A model generated the notes under the pieces. The model searched no databases. It was not told the DNA's origin and saw only the letters and a program-made list of their open reading frames with translations. 64,000 nt of DNA from Fuerstiella sp. (GTDB lineage Bacteria > Planctomycetota > Planctomycetia > Planctomycetales > Planctomycetaceae), in assembly GCA_022447225.1 (NCBI GenBank), contig JAKVAZ010000001.1, forward strand, positions 544,955-608,954, written 5' to 3'. This document shows positions 38,138 to 46,342 of the stretch, one piece after another (positions within the stretch are counted from its first letter, which is position 1; each line of letters opens with the position of its first letter). Position numbers and translations under genes: made by a program.

Positions 38138-39697
38138 ATGCTCACGGATCGCGCAGAAGGATTGATGCGATTTTGCCGTGTCATCAAATATGCTGTGGTT
38201 GCGGTCAGTTGCCTGGCAACGGCCTGTCTGACAGCAACGAATGTTGATTTCATGACAGCGATCCACGCAGCTTTGCTGCCGACGTTGATGATGTTTTTTG
38301 CACAACTCGGGTGTGGTCCATCGTGGTTCACATGGAGTCGTATGCATTTTCAGCGGCCCTTCTCGGCTTCTGTTGGAATGACAGCACTGGATACTGTTCC
38401 CGTCGGGCTGGTCCTCCTTGCTGTATGGTCTCTGATGCCGACACAATCCGGTCGTATCGTTCCTTTCTGGCCCTGCTTTCTGAGCGCCGTTACGACCCTG
38501 CTGTTACTCAACCGGTTTCTGCCCGTAGTTCTGTCAATGCTGATGTTTCGCAGAATCCGGCGTCCGCGGATTCTGGTCCTGGGGCCGGTCGGTGCCAGAC
38601 AGGTCGTTCGTCGTCAGTTGGATCCGGCTCAGTTCGTTGGGCTCGAAATCATTGAAAGGGAAGCTGTCGACGAGACCGGCGGTCTGCGTCTTTTTAACCC
38701 TGAAGAAGAAGTCACGGTCTGTGAATCAAAGGTCATTCCCATTCACAGTCGCATCGATCAGCCTGGGTCGCCTCATGCCGTTGATCGAGTGATTTTAGTA
38801 TGCAGGGACGCCGGTAATGAGTCGATGAAGCTGCAAAATAAGATTCATCGTCGCTGTGAAGCCGCAGGACTGCCACTTGCGGTTTATACTCTGCATCAAT
38901 CGACTCTGCATCAATTCATGATACCGATTTCCGGTGATTCGCTGTCGACGTTACCCGCCGGTCAGGAGCCGCTGCAGAATCCGGTCAACCAGGCAATCAA
39001 ACGCGGCCTGGACATTCTGATTTCTGTCCCCTTCGCTGTTTTGGCGCTGCCGCTACTGTGTCTCCTGGTTCGACTTATCCATCGGGTTCAGTCGCCGGGA
39101 CCTTTATTTTACCGGCAGGAACGTTGCGGGAAAAACGGCTCCCCCTTTCACATTTTTAAGTTTCGGACGATGCATGTTCCCAAACCTGGACAGACGGATC
39201 TGGAAGACAATCCATCGCCCCGAATCTTTCAGCTTGGTGCTATTCTGCGGGACTCCCGACTGGACGAAATCCCTCAGTTTCTCAATGTGCTGGCCGGCAC
39301 GATGAGTATCGTGGGACCTCGGGCTCACCATGCACAGGACCGCATCAAATTCAGCCAGCAGGTTCCGCGGTATCCGATGAGAATGCAGGTCAAACCTGGA
39401 ATTACAGGACCGGCTCAATACAGGGAATACTGCGGTGTATTTCGGCGTGACAACGTGGAATCACGCGTTGTCTGCGACCTTGAATACATCAATCAGTGGT
39501 CCATCCAGTCTGACTTAGGACTGATATTTAAGACTGGCAGGGTGATTGCTGAATCGCTGATGCTTGCCATCGTCCGCAAATTTGAGGATCGAGTCACAAC
39601 ATCGGCACCGTTAGCTGTGCCCGGTCATCCCGTCATTGATGCGGTCAGTGAAGGTGACTCGTTCCAAAAAACGTCCTCACAGCGGTCGGCTGCTTGA
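38138..39697 (+). CDS. WbaP-like undecaprenyl-phosphate sugar phosphotransferase
   Basis: The initiating enzyme that transfers a sugar 1-phosphate to undecaprenyl phosphate. The N-terminal third has about four membrane segments (VVAVSCLATACLT, FSASVGMTALDTVPVGLVLLAVW). A degenerate nucleotide-binding-like central part follows. The C-terminal catalytic domain is characteristic: KRGLDILISVPFAVLALPLL (membrane hairpin), SPGPLFYRQERCGKNGSPF, FKFRTMH, then RLDEIPQFLNVLAGTMSIVGPR and KPGITGPAQY. AAAGGATG lies before ATG 38138. It follows the polymerase by 139 bases and completes a Wza-Wzc-Wzy-WbaP gene set; the sugar-assembly transferases must be elsewhere. Confidence 0.92.
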   Translation: MLTDRAEGLMRFCRVIKYAVVAVSCLATACLTATNVDFMTAIHAALLPTLMMFFAQLGCGPSWFTWSRMHFQRPFSASVGMTALDTVPVGLVLLAVWSLMPTQSGRIVPFWPCFLSAVTTLLLLNRFLPVVLSMLMFRRIRRPRILVLGPVGARQVVRRQLDPAQFVGLEIIEREAVDETGGLRLFNPEEEVTVCESKVIPIHSRIDQPGSPHAVDRVILVCRDAGNESMKLQNKIHRRCEAAGLPLAVYTLHQSTLHQFMIPISGDSLSTLPAGQEPLQNPVNQAIKRGLDILISVPFAVLALPLLCLLVRLIHRVQSPGPLFYRQERCGKNGSPFHIFKFRTMHVPKPGQTDLEDNPSPRIFQLGAILRDSRLDEIPQFLNVLAGTMSIVGPRAHHAQDRIKFSQQVPRYPMRMQVKPGITGPAQYREYCGVFRRDNVESRVVCDLEYINQWSIQSDLGLIFKTGRVIAESLMLAIVRKFEDRVTTSAPLAVPGHPVIDAVSEGDSFQKTSSQRSAA

Positions 39698-39839
39698 TTC
39701 CGGCTGTCAGTAAAGAACCCGTTCGTACAGCCAGCATGGGAAGAAGACGGCTTTAGTTTGTACAGCCGATATGTGATGCACTGTGTTTGCCTGTGCAGCC
39801 GACGGGGGATTGGATGAGTACCCGGCGATCCCGCCGGGT

Positions 39840-40157
39840 TTAACCTGGGTTCAGCGGTGTCTGTCGCGGCGGTTCGGGAGATTCCAGGATTGCAACCACG
39901 GTTTCGACAGCAGTTTTGGCATCTTTCCCCTGTGCCAACAGTGTCAGCGGGGCTCCGTGAGTCGCTGCAAGCAGCATCAGATCAGAGGCTGATCGTGCAT
40001 CTGCCGGACGTCCATTGAACTCAATTTGAAACTGACAATCCAGATCACTGAGTGATTTTACAATGCGGGAAATGGGCGCAAGGTGTAACCCGTTGACGAT
40101 GCCCAGCGTGATTTTACGAGTCACTTCTGACACAGTCTCCATCCTGACTATATTCAT
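39840..40157 (-). CDS. HPr-like phosphocarrier (PtsO type) with altered active site
   Basis: The 105-residue protein aligns with HPr along its length: ITLGIVNGLHLAPISRIVKSL, then FNGRPADARSASDLMLLAA, then GAPLTLLAQGKDAKTAVETVVAIL. The phosphorylatable His is kept in NGLH. The usual next residues (A/T-R-P) are L-A-P, so the conserved Arg17 that stabilises the phosphohistidine is absent. A Ser is retained at the position of Ser46. It lies downstream of ptsN and hpf on the same strand, as NPr does in the classical rpoN-hpf-ptsN-rapZ-ptsO cluster. It is likely part of a regulatory, non-transporting PTS branch. Activity as a normal phosphocarrier is uncertain. Confidence 0.8.
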   Translation of the reverse strand: MNIVRMETVSEVTRKITLGIVNGLHLAPISRIVKSLSDLDCQFQIEFNGRPADARSASDLMLLAATHGAPLTLLAQGKDAKTAVETVVAILESPEPPRQTPLNPG

Positions 40158-40256
40158 ACCTGTATCTGTTAAGACTCAGCGAACCGTCCGCCAAAACCCG
40201 CTGCAGATGGTTCGCACGCCAGCATGAACACACAGAAGGATGAGACAGCGGAGGAG

Positions 40257-40742
40257 TTACTCTTCGGAATCGTCGCCGTTGTCAATGTCGGCTTCTTCGA
40301 GATTGCTCCAGATTGCGGATGCCGTTTTAGCCTGACGCAGAAAACTGCAAAAATCCTGACCTCGGAGATGGCGGGAAATATTTTCCAGTCCTCGCAGATG
40401 ATCCCCGGGACGGTCCAGCGGTGATATCAGCAAAAACAGGATAAAGACCGACTCGCCATCCAGGCTGGCAAAATCGACACCGTCTTCACTGACAGCAACT
40501 GTTGCTACAAGTTCATTCACCGCCGGATGCTTGGTGTGAGGAACCGCAACACCGTTTCCGATTCCTGTCGACCCAAGCTCCTCCCGCTTCAGAACTGCAG
40601 CCACGACTTCATCTTCATCCTCCGATTTGATGGCACCGTTCATTTTCAGGCTGGCCACCATTTCTCGAATCACGTCCTCTTTTGAGGACGCTTTGAGCTT
40701 TGGAATAATTGCGTCTTTGATAACGAATTCTGTCAGTTTCAT
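40257..40742 (-). CDS. ptsN: PTS IIA domain protein, PtsN/fructose type
   Basis: A single EIIA(Ntr)/fructose-family domain of 161 residues. [19 protein letters not shown] contains the phosphorylated His in VPH. The remaining core, [38 protein letters not shown], matches the family well. EIIA(Ntr) proteins regulate potassium uptake, nitrogen and envelope functions rather than carry sugar. The C-terminus is acidic ([13 protein letters not shown]). It sits between hpf and the HPr-like gene on the same strand, 66 and 99 bases apart. A stand-alone IIA with no EIIB/EIIC genes nearby supports a regulatory role. Confidence 0.9.
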   Translation of the reverse strand: MKLTEFVIKDAIIPKLKASSKEDVIREMVASLKMNGAIKSEDEDEVVAAVLKREELGSTGIGNGVAVPHTKHPAVNELVATVAVSEDGVDFASLDGESVFILFLLISPLDRPGDHLRGLENISRHLRGQDFCSFLRQAKTASAIWSNLEEADIDNGDDSEE

Positions 40743-40808
40743 TTCGTTCCAGCTCTACGGCAGTCCCGGTTGTACATGTGTAGTGAATAGTTTGTCCCAA
40801 AGCTTCTT

Positions 40809-41183
40809 TCAGACCTCTTCGTTCACCGGGTCTGATTCCGCCGGGTCATCTGTTTCGTCAGAATGAACAATTTCGCTCACGGATCTGTCACGACGATGAT
40901 CCTTGAGTTTCTCCTTGTATCGATGGACCTGATGTTCCATTTTTTGCAACGTTCTGTCGAAGGTTGCTCCTGCATCTTCGCCTTCGACATGCGCCACGAT
41001 GGTGTGATAACCCTCAATTTCCACCAGCATTTCGACGTTGACTCGTTCTGCTTCAAACTCGAATGTCACATTGATTTCACTTACCTGGCCCAGATAACGA
41101 ACCAGTTTTTCTGATTTTCGAGTCACATATTCGTTTAGATCCGGCTTGATATTGCCGTGTCTGGCAGTAATCGCAACCTGCAT
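40809..41183 (-). CDS. hpf: Ribosome hibernation promoting factor (short HPF / RaiA family)
   Basis: HPF binds the 30S decoding region in slow growth and promotes ribosome hibernation. The sequence begins MQVAITARHGNIKPDLNEYVTRKSEKLV in two conserved blocks (first strand and helix). INVTFEFEAERVNVEMLVEIEG and AHVEGEDAGATFDRTLQKMEHQVHRYKEKLKDHR follow. It ends with an acidic tail of about 20 residues, without the long-HPF C-terminal domain. ATG 41183 was chosen; the frame stays open upstream to 41267 without family resemblance. It is the first gene of the hpf-ptsN-HPr group; rpoN, its usual upstream neighbour, is not here. Confidence 0.92.
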   Translation of the reverse strand: MQVAITARHGNIKPDLNEYVTRKSEKLVRYLGQVSEINVTFEFEAERVNVEMLVEIEGYHTIVAHVEGEDAGATFDRTLQKMEHQVHRYKEKLKDHRRDRSVSEIVHSDETDDPAESDPVNEEV

Positions 41184-41486
41184 CGAATGTCTTTCTGCCG
41201 AAACTCTGCACCGAATCCCCGGGGGGACTCCCAAAGATGTCGCACAAGGCCACCGGGAGCTGAACACTCATCGACGACAAATTGATTTTAGCCACGGGCC
41301 CAGTCGAAGGAAAGTGCCGCCCTGTGGTTCCCGGCGGAAAGAACTTCGGCAGAACGGTCCGAATACGCATAACCCGCTGTCATCTCGGTGATTCATTGTT
41401 GACAGATCGGTTCTCTCGTCGTTCAATCGCGCTTCGCTTTGTTCTCATACGTTCGCGGCCGGTATGCCGTTCCTTTCGCCTCTGAC

Positions 41487-42641
41487 ATGGCTATGCCGCA
41501 ATTCGATTTTATTGCCACCGCCACCTTTGGTCTGGAAAATGTGGTTGCACGGGAGCTACAGGACCTCGGATACACGAATTGTCAGGTTTCTGACGGACGG
41601 GTCCTGTTTTCCGGAAATGAACAGGACATTGCCCGCTGCAACCTGTGGCTGAGGTCGGCCGACCGTCTGTTGATTCGGGTGGGTGAATTTTCTGCCGGTG
41701 ATTTTGGAGCACTTTTCGACAAAACAATTGATCTGCCGTGGAATGAACTCCTGCCGGTCGATGCGGAATTCCCGGTCAGCGGCCGTTCTGTCCGGTCCAG
41801 ACTCAAGAGCGTTCCCAGCGTGCAGGGCTGCGTGAAAAAAGCGATCGTGGAAAATCTGAAACGCCGATACAACCGTTTCCGGTTCGACGAGTCCGGTACA
41901 AAATATCCCATTGAAATTTCCCTGCTGAAAGACGTGGCCACTTTAACTATTGATACTTCCGGTCCCGGATTACACAAACGCGGCTATCGACAGTTAGCGG
42001 GGCGAGCTCCTCTGCGGGAAACAATGGCAGCCGGTCTGGTACAGTTGAGCTACTGGAATCGTGAGCGGCTGTTGATCGATCCCTTCTGTGGCAGCGGAAC
42101 AATTCCCATAGAAGCGGCCCTCCTGGGACGTAATATGGCGCCTGGTCTGGGACGTTCGTTTCTGTGTGAAGACTGGCACTGGATAGATCGGAGTGTCTTT
42201 CGCGAAGCACGCACTGCCGCCAGAGATGCCCGTCTGCCAAAGCTGCCCGAAACAATTCTGGCCTATGACCACGATCCGGCTGCCATTCGCCTTTCAGAAC
42301 GCGGTGCCACGGACGCCGGTGTGGCTGTCGACATTCAGTTTCGTCGCCAGGAAGTCAGTGACCTTAAATCGAAGCGAGAGTACGGCTGCATTGTCACCAA
42401 TCCGCCGTACGGGGAGCGACTGGGTGAAACCGATGAAGTTGAGGCCGTGTATCGCGAACTGGGGCGAGTTTTTGCTCCACTGAGCACATGGAGTATCTAT
42501 GTGCTCACGTCGAACCGCTGGTTCGAAAAGCATTATGGTTGTCGAGCATCTCGGCGCCGTAAACTGTACAACGGTCGACTGGAGTGCCAGTACTACCAGT
42601 ACCCTGGACCCCGGCCGCCGGATCCGCAATCATTTGAGTAA
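41487..42641 (+). CDS. THUMP-domain 23S rRNA methyltransferase (RlmL/RlmK-L N-terminal type)
   Basis: A SAM-dependent RNA guanine-N2 methyltransferase. The N-terminal ferredoxin-like and THUMP parts show FDFIATATFGLENVVARELQDLGY and CNLWLRSADRLLIRVGEF. The catalytic Rossmann fold starts near residue 180 with GYRQLAGRAPLRETMAAGLVQL and LIDPFCGSGTIPIEAALL (SAM site). The catalytic motif is VTNPPYGERLG. The closest known enzyme is RlmL (G2445 of 23S rRNA in E. coli), without the second RlmK domain. About 385 residues. ATG 41487 and 41493 are both possible; the longer ORF from 41439 adds residues without family similarity. The next forward gene is the selenoprotein at 42809. Confidence 0.9.
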   Translation: MAMPQFDFIATATFGLENVVARELQDLGYTNCQVSDGRVLFSGNEQDIARCNLWLRSADRLLIRVGEFSAGDFGALFDKTIDLPWNELLPVDAEFPVSGRSVRSRLKSVPSVQGCVKKAIVENLKRRYNRFRFDESGTKYPIEISLLKDVATLTIDTSGPGLHKRGYRQLAGRAPLRETMAAGLVQLSYWNRERLLIDPFCGSGTIPIEAALLGRNMAPGLGRSFLCEDWHWIDRSVFREARTAARDARLPKLPETILAYDHDPAAIRLSERGATDAGVAVDIQFRRQEVSDLKSKREYGCIVTNPPYGERLGETDEVEAVYRELGRVFAPLSTWSIYVLTSNRWFEKHYGCRASRRRKLYNGRLECQYYQYPGPRPPDPQSFE

Positions 42642-42808
42642 TTCGTTTTTCTCAACCAGCTTTCGAAGACGGATGACTCACCGCTCTCATCATCGATTCG
42701 GGTTTGGACGGACATCAAACTTTTGGTCATGGTTAAACTAAACCGGCATTCGAGTTTACAATTCCGCAACGGAAACCCATACGTCAGTCAGGCAGCAGGA
42801 ATCAAAAT

Positions 42809-43030
42809 ATGAAGATTTCAATCACCTATTGTGTGATGTGAAACTACACACCACAGGCTGTCGGTCTGGCAGCAGCAATTAAAGAATCGACTGGCGTCGA
42901 AGCTGAGCTCATTGAAAGCTCGGGCGGAATATTTGATGTAAAAGTCGACGACAGAATGATTTACAGCAAACATGAGACGAATCGATTTCCGGAACACTCG
43001 GAAATACTAAGCCAGCTGCAAACGTCGTAA
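42809..43030 (+). CDS. SelW-like selenoprotein (Rdx family) with in-frame UGA
   Basis: Reading UGA (42839-42841) as selenocysteine gives a 73-residue protein that a standard gene finder splits. The N-terminus reads MKISITYCVM-U, a C-x-x-U redox motif (Cys8, Sec11). It is followed by NYTPQAVGLAAAIKES, then VEAELIESSGGIFDVKVDDR and MIYSKHETNRFPE. These are the landmarks of the SelW/SelT/SelH thioredoxin-like family: YCxx[CU], NYxPxA, SSGGxFxVxVDG, and the final FPE. The frame stays open on both sides of the UGA, and AGGA lies 8 bases before ATG 42809. A SECIS-like hairpin follows the UGA. Family members are redox proteins whose partner is unclear. selA, selB, selC and selD are not in this window. 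Confidence 0.9.
42857..42873 (+). promoter_or_regulatory. Bacterial SECIS-like hairpin of the SelW-like gene
   Basis: GCTGTC (42857-42862) pairs with GGCAGC (42868-42873), one G-U pair included, leaving the 5-base loop GGTCT (42863-42867). The loop GG begins 22 bases after the UGA codon. Bacterial SECIS elements place a loop with G-G/U at roughly 16-37 bases after UGA, and E. coli fdhF has the same GGUCU loop. SelB binding here would deliver Sec-tRNA. Confidence 0.8.
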
Positions 43031-43145
43031 GACTGCAACTCCATGTTGCTGACGCTGTATGTGGTCAGAATCCTGTCCCGTATGCGTAGAGTCGGACAGC
43101 TCAGCGTCGCTGTGTCACTGCAGGAACGGGAACAGTGATGGCCTG

Positions 43146-43985
43146 TCAGCAGCGGAAGACCTCAATCGTTTGTGATTCCGGCAGCACACCGGCCTGTTTT
43201 GCCCGCTGAGAAAGCTGGTCGAGTGCGTCACTCCCGGTTTGACCCAGATCGACCGTCCATTCGTTGACATACAGGTCGACGTGCTGCATCAGCACGTCAT
43301 CGTCGAATTCCTGGGCGAAGCGTCTCATCGTTGGGAGCGCCGCCTGTCGGTCTGACATTGCATACAGCAGGGAATCATAAATTGTTGCCTGTACGGCGCT
43401 GATCACGTCTGTTGGCAGCGAACGGCGAGCTACGATCCCTCCCAGCGGAAGCGGACAGGTGGTTTCCGTTTCCCAGCGGGTACCCAGGTCCTCGACCAGA
43501 GAAAGTCCGGCCTGTTTCCAGGTAAAACGGCCTTCGTGAATACAGACTCCGAAGTCAGCCTGATTGCGTTCCAGCGCCGGCATGATTTCGGAAAAAACAA
43601 CGTGACGGACGCGAGTCGTCTGATGATGAAACAGCTGAAACAGCAGTGCCGCAGTAGTGTCTTCACCTGGGCAGAGTGTTATCTGGCTTTCGTCGAGCGG
43701 AACGATGTCCGGGCGAGTCGCCAGCAGCAACGGACCGACCTGATAGCCCAGTGCCGATCCGGACGGCAAAACAATGGTTTCATCGGTCATTTTCAGTGCT
43801 GCATGAAAGCTCGTTTTTGCAGCATCAAAGTCACCGGCAAACAGGCGGTCATTGAGTTGCTGGATATCCAGCAACTCCAGCCGAAACTCCAGACCTCGCC
43901 AGTCAACGGCTTTGGTCATCAAAGCATGGAATGCAAATGTGTCATTGGGACACGTGGAAATTGCCAGATGAATCGGCCTCGCCAC
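43146..43985 (-). CDS. mqnD: 1,4-dihydroxy-6-naphthoate synthase (futalosine menaquinone pathway)
   Basis: MqnD converts cyclic dehypoxanthinyl futalosine to 1,4-dihydroxy-6-naphthoate. It has a periplasmic-binding-protein-like fold but is cytosolic. Family landmarks are LAISTCPNDTFAFHAL at the N-terminus, LLDIQQLNDRLFAGDFDAAKTSFHA, SGSALGYQVGPLLLA, GEDTTAALLF, DFGVCIHEGRFTW and LPLGGIVARR. GTG 43985 is my choice because the next residues match the family start; GAAGAG lies upstream. The frame is open to 44132 but that part overlaps the SirB1-like gene. Length is 279 residues, as usual. The upstream gene ends 19 bases before. Other mqn genes are not in the window. Confidence 0.9.
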   Translation of the reverse strand: MARPIHLAISTCPNDTFAFHALMTKAVDWRGLEFRLELLDIQQLNDRLFAGDFDAAKTSFHAALKMTDETIVLPSGSALGYQVGPLLLATRPDIVPLDESQITLCPGEDTTAALLFQLFHHQTTRVRHVVFSEIMPALERNQADFGVCIHEGRFTWKQAGLSLVEDLGTRWETETTCPLPLGGIVARRSLPTDVISAVQATIYDSLLYAMSDRQAALPTMRRFAQEFDDDVLMQHVDLYVNEWTVDLGQTGSDALDQLSQRAKQAGVLPESQTIEVFRC

Positions 43986-44004
43986 AATCTGCTGTCTCTT
44001 CAGT

Positions 44005-44865
44005 TCAGTTGTACTGAGGAATTTGTTTTTGTGCTTCTCGCAAATGGTGCTGCAGCACAGGGCGTTCCTGAATTGTACAGACGCTGACGCAGTGTTCCAG
44101 CAGGTCTGCTGCCTCACCCGGCCGCCCGGCACGCAAAGTCAGAATGGCCAGATCACGTCTTTCCCGCCAGGAACCTGGCTTGAGGCAGGCCAGGCGACGC
44201 TGCACTTTCAACGCAGACTTCCACTGTTCTTTGGAACCGAACAGTGTCTTGAGGTTATTGAGCATGCGAATAATGATGACGCGTTCGCTGACCGGCTTCA
44301 GAATTGGATAAATTTCAGCAGTTGGTAACTCAGTCACTTCATGCAGCCACTCCACGCATTCCATTTCGTCCATGATGTGTCCGCCTCGAAACGGATCAAC
44401 ATAGATGATTCCTGCATCACTGTTGAGTCGCGTGATGAAGTGGGATGGTGCAGAGATACCTTCCAGAGGAATGCCCAGTTCACTGGCAATGGCCATATAA
44501 ACGACCGACAGCGTAATCGGCAAACCCCGTCCGGTTTCCAGTACCCGATTCAGATAACAGGCGTCCGGCTGTTCAAAGCAACTTTCGTCACCACACAGAT
44601 TCAGGTCAGTTGTCAGATGACTGATGAGCAGTTTGAGTTCGTTGAAATCGTCACCGGCCAGAGCGACAGGGCGGGTCAACGCGGCCACCGACGAACGAAG
44701 AGTTTTTAACGTGGGTGCAAAGTCCAGATCCGGCTGTTCGTCTCGAGAAATTTCCAGGGCGGCCACTACCAGATCGATATCAGATTCCCGGCGAACCATT
44801 CGCTGGAACTGTGTATCGTCTTTGAATGACCGGGTTGCAGACATCAGGATATCAGCAGCAGACAA
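44005..44865 (-). CDS. SirB1-like transglutaminase-fold protein with TPR
   Basis: A 286-residue protein of the SirB1 family. The N-terminal part (LVVAALEISRDEQPDLDF) leads to the transglutaminase-like core: LETGRGLPITLSVVYMAIASELGIPLEGISAPSHFITRL, then IYVDPFRGGHIMDEMECVEWL. In transglutaminases a Cys would act; here the equivalent position appears to be Ser/Leu in ITLSVVY, so catalysis is doubtful. The C-terminal part has TPR-like helices (RMLNNLKTLFGSKEQWKSALKVQRRLACLKP). It shares the strand with mqnD and lies 19 bases upstream of it, so the two are probably cotranscribed. The biological role of SirB1 proteins is not settled. Confidence 0.82.
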   Translation of the reverse strand: MSAADILMSATRSFKDDTQFQRMVRRESDIDLVVAALEISRDEQPDLDFAPTLKTLRSSVAALTRPVALAGDDFNELKLLISHLTTDLNLCGDESCFEQPDACYLNRVLETGRGLPITLSVVYMAIASELGIPLEGISAPSHFITRLNSDAGIIYVDPFRGGHIMDEMECVEWLHEVTELPTAEIYPILKPVSERVIIIRMLNNLKTLFGSKEQWKSALKVQRRLACLKPGSWRERRDLAILTLRAGRPGEAADLLEHCVSVCTIQERPVLQHHLREAQKQIPQYN

Positions 44866-45190
44866 ACGGTAGTACCTCGGGGAACTGACGCAGTTTCAAC
44901 CGCGGGACCATGACTATAGTCACGTAACAGAATTGTCACAATGGCGAGATCTTCGTTTGATTATCAGCAGAAACCGCTGATTGACTATCATTGACGATTG
45001 ACAGGGATTCGTTGAAGCGGTGCGCCGGTGGCTCGTGTTGATCAGAAAAGTTTACTCATGATTCACGGTCCTGCGGCCGTTCATTTGACCGGGTTGTTGT
45101 CGCGTCGTAAGGTGACCGTACTTAACCCAAACGGGTTTTGATGAGGACACTTTGTCACATGTGCTTTCTGATGTCTGCGGATTCCCAATT
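44866..45190. other. Divergent intergenic region before the sugar ABC operon
   Basis: No gene seen. Three copies of ATTGAC lie within 23 bases (44980, 44990, 44997). An AACCC-AAAC-GGGTT hairpin followed by TT lies near 45123-45138. Either could be involved in control of the transporter operon, but this is only positional. Confidence 0.35.
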
Positions 45191-46342
45191 ATGAACTGTC
45201 TGAATCGCAAGTCGCTGATTCTTCTTTGTTGTCTGGTTTGGATTTGTGGCTGTGCGTCCGGCGATTCGTCCTCCGAATCAGGTGAGACACCGGAAAATGG
45301 CGGAGCAGCATCATCAGACGATCAACCGAATGTGGCTTACGTCACAAATGGAATCGCTTCTTTCTGGGTCATCGCAGAAAAAGGAGCGCTTGACGGTGGT
45401 AAAGAATTTGGTGCACAAGTCCAGGTGTTGATGCCTGGCACCGACGGTGTGGGGGATCAAAAACGCATGTGTCAGGACTTGCTGGCGCAGGGAATTGAGG
45501 GCATTGCCATCAGCCCCATCGACCCCGAAAATCAGGGAGATCTTCTCAACGAGATCTCGCAGAACACGAACATGATCACTCACGATTCCGATGCGCCGAA
45601 TAGTGAACGGCATTGTTACGTCGGAATGGACAACTACGCTGCCGGTCGGATGTGCGGAGAACTGGTAAAGGAAGCAATGCCCGAAGGCGGGAGCGTGATG
45701 ATCTTTGTTGGCCGCCTGGGTCAGGCCAACGCCAGACAGCGGCGACAGGGAGTGATCGACGAGCTGCTTGATCGCCCGGCGGATCCCAATCGGTACGACG
45801 ATCCAAATGACGGCGAACAGAAGAATGAAAAATACACAATCCTTGACACGCGCACAGATGGTTTTGATTTCTCCAAAGCCAAAGAACAGGCACAGGACGC
45901 TATCGCACGTTATCCCGACCTTGGCTGCATGGTCGGTTTATTCGCTTACAACCCACCACTGATTTTGGATTCAGTTCGCGACGCCGGAAAGATTGGTCAA
46001 ATCAAAATCATCGGCTTTGACGAAGACGAGGCCTGTCTCAAGGGAATCGCCGATGGAGAAATCCATGGAACGACGGTTCAGAATCCCTATGAGTACGGTC
46101 GCAGATCCGTTGAAATACTCACAGGCCTCGCAAAAGGTGATCAGTCGGTACTCCCGGAAGGGGGCGTTTTGCATATTCCGGCTCGTAATATTCGGGCAGA
46201 CACCGTGGCCGACTTCCACCAGAATCTGAAAACGCTGCTGGCAGAAGGCAGTCGTGCGACAACCGGTAAGGTCAACGATGAATCAGTCGCCGAACCGAAC
46301 CCGGAAGGAGACGCGGCTGAGTCGTCGTCGGCCGAGGAATGA
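45191..46342 (+). CDS. Sugar ABC transporter substrate-binding lipoprotein (RbsB-like)
   Basis: The periplasmic component of a ribose-type importer. A signal peptide with lipobox ICGC ([16 protein letters not shown]) makes it a predicted lipoprotein. The binding fold shows [56 protein letters not shown], and [35 protein letters not shown] is the last conserved block. The C-terminal 25 residues are acidic and polar. ATG 45191 is preferred over 45152 because the signal peptide begins there. Its end overlaps the ATPase gene by four bases. The substrate (ribose, another sugar or a polyol) is not determined. Confidence 0.92.
   Translation: MNCLNRKSLILLCCLVWICGCASGDSSSESGETPENGGAASSDDQPNVAYVTNGIASFWVIAEKGALDGGKEFGAQVQVLMPGTDGVGDQKRMCQDLLAQGIEGIAISPIDPENQGDLLNEISQNTNMITHDSDAPNSERHCYVGMDNYAAGRMCGELVKEAMPEGGSVMIFVGRLGQANARQRRQGVIDELLDRPADPNRYDDPNDGEQKNEKYTILDTRTDGFDFSKAKEQAQDAIARYPDLGCMVGLFAYNPPLILDSVRDAGKIGQIKIIGFDEDEACLKGIADGEIHGTTVQNPYEYGRRSVEILTGLAKGDQSVLPEGGVLHIPARNIRADTVADFHQNLKTLLAEGSRATTGKVNDESVAEPNPEGDAAESSSAEE

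Noticed and set aside
42809..42841. The UGA at 42839 as a true stop of a 10-codon peptide
   Set aside because: The frame after it encodes clear SelW-family blocks to a proper stop and a SECIS-like hairpin follows, so recoding is the better reading.
44980..45002. Three ATTGAC copies as an operator array for the sugar transporter
   Set aside because: Six-base repeats with uneven spacing (10 and 7 bases) are not strong enough to call a regulatory site.
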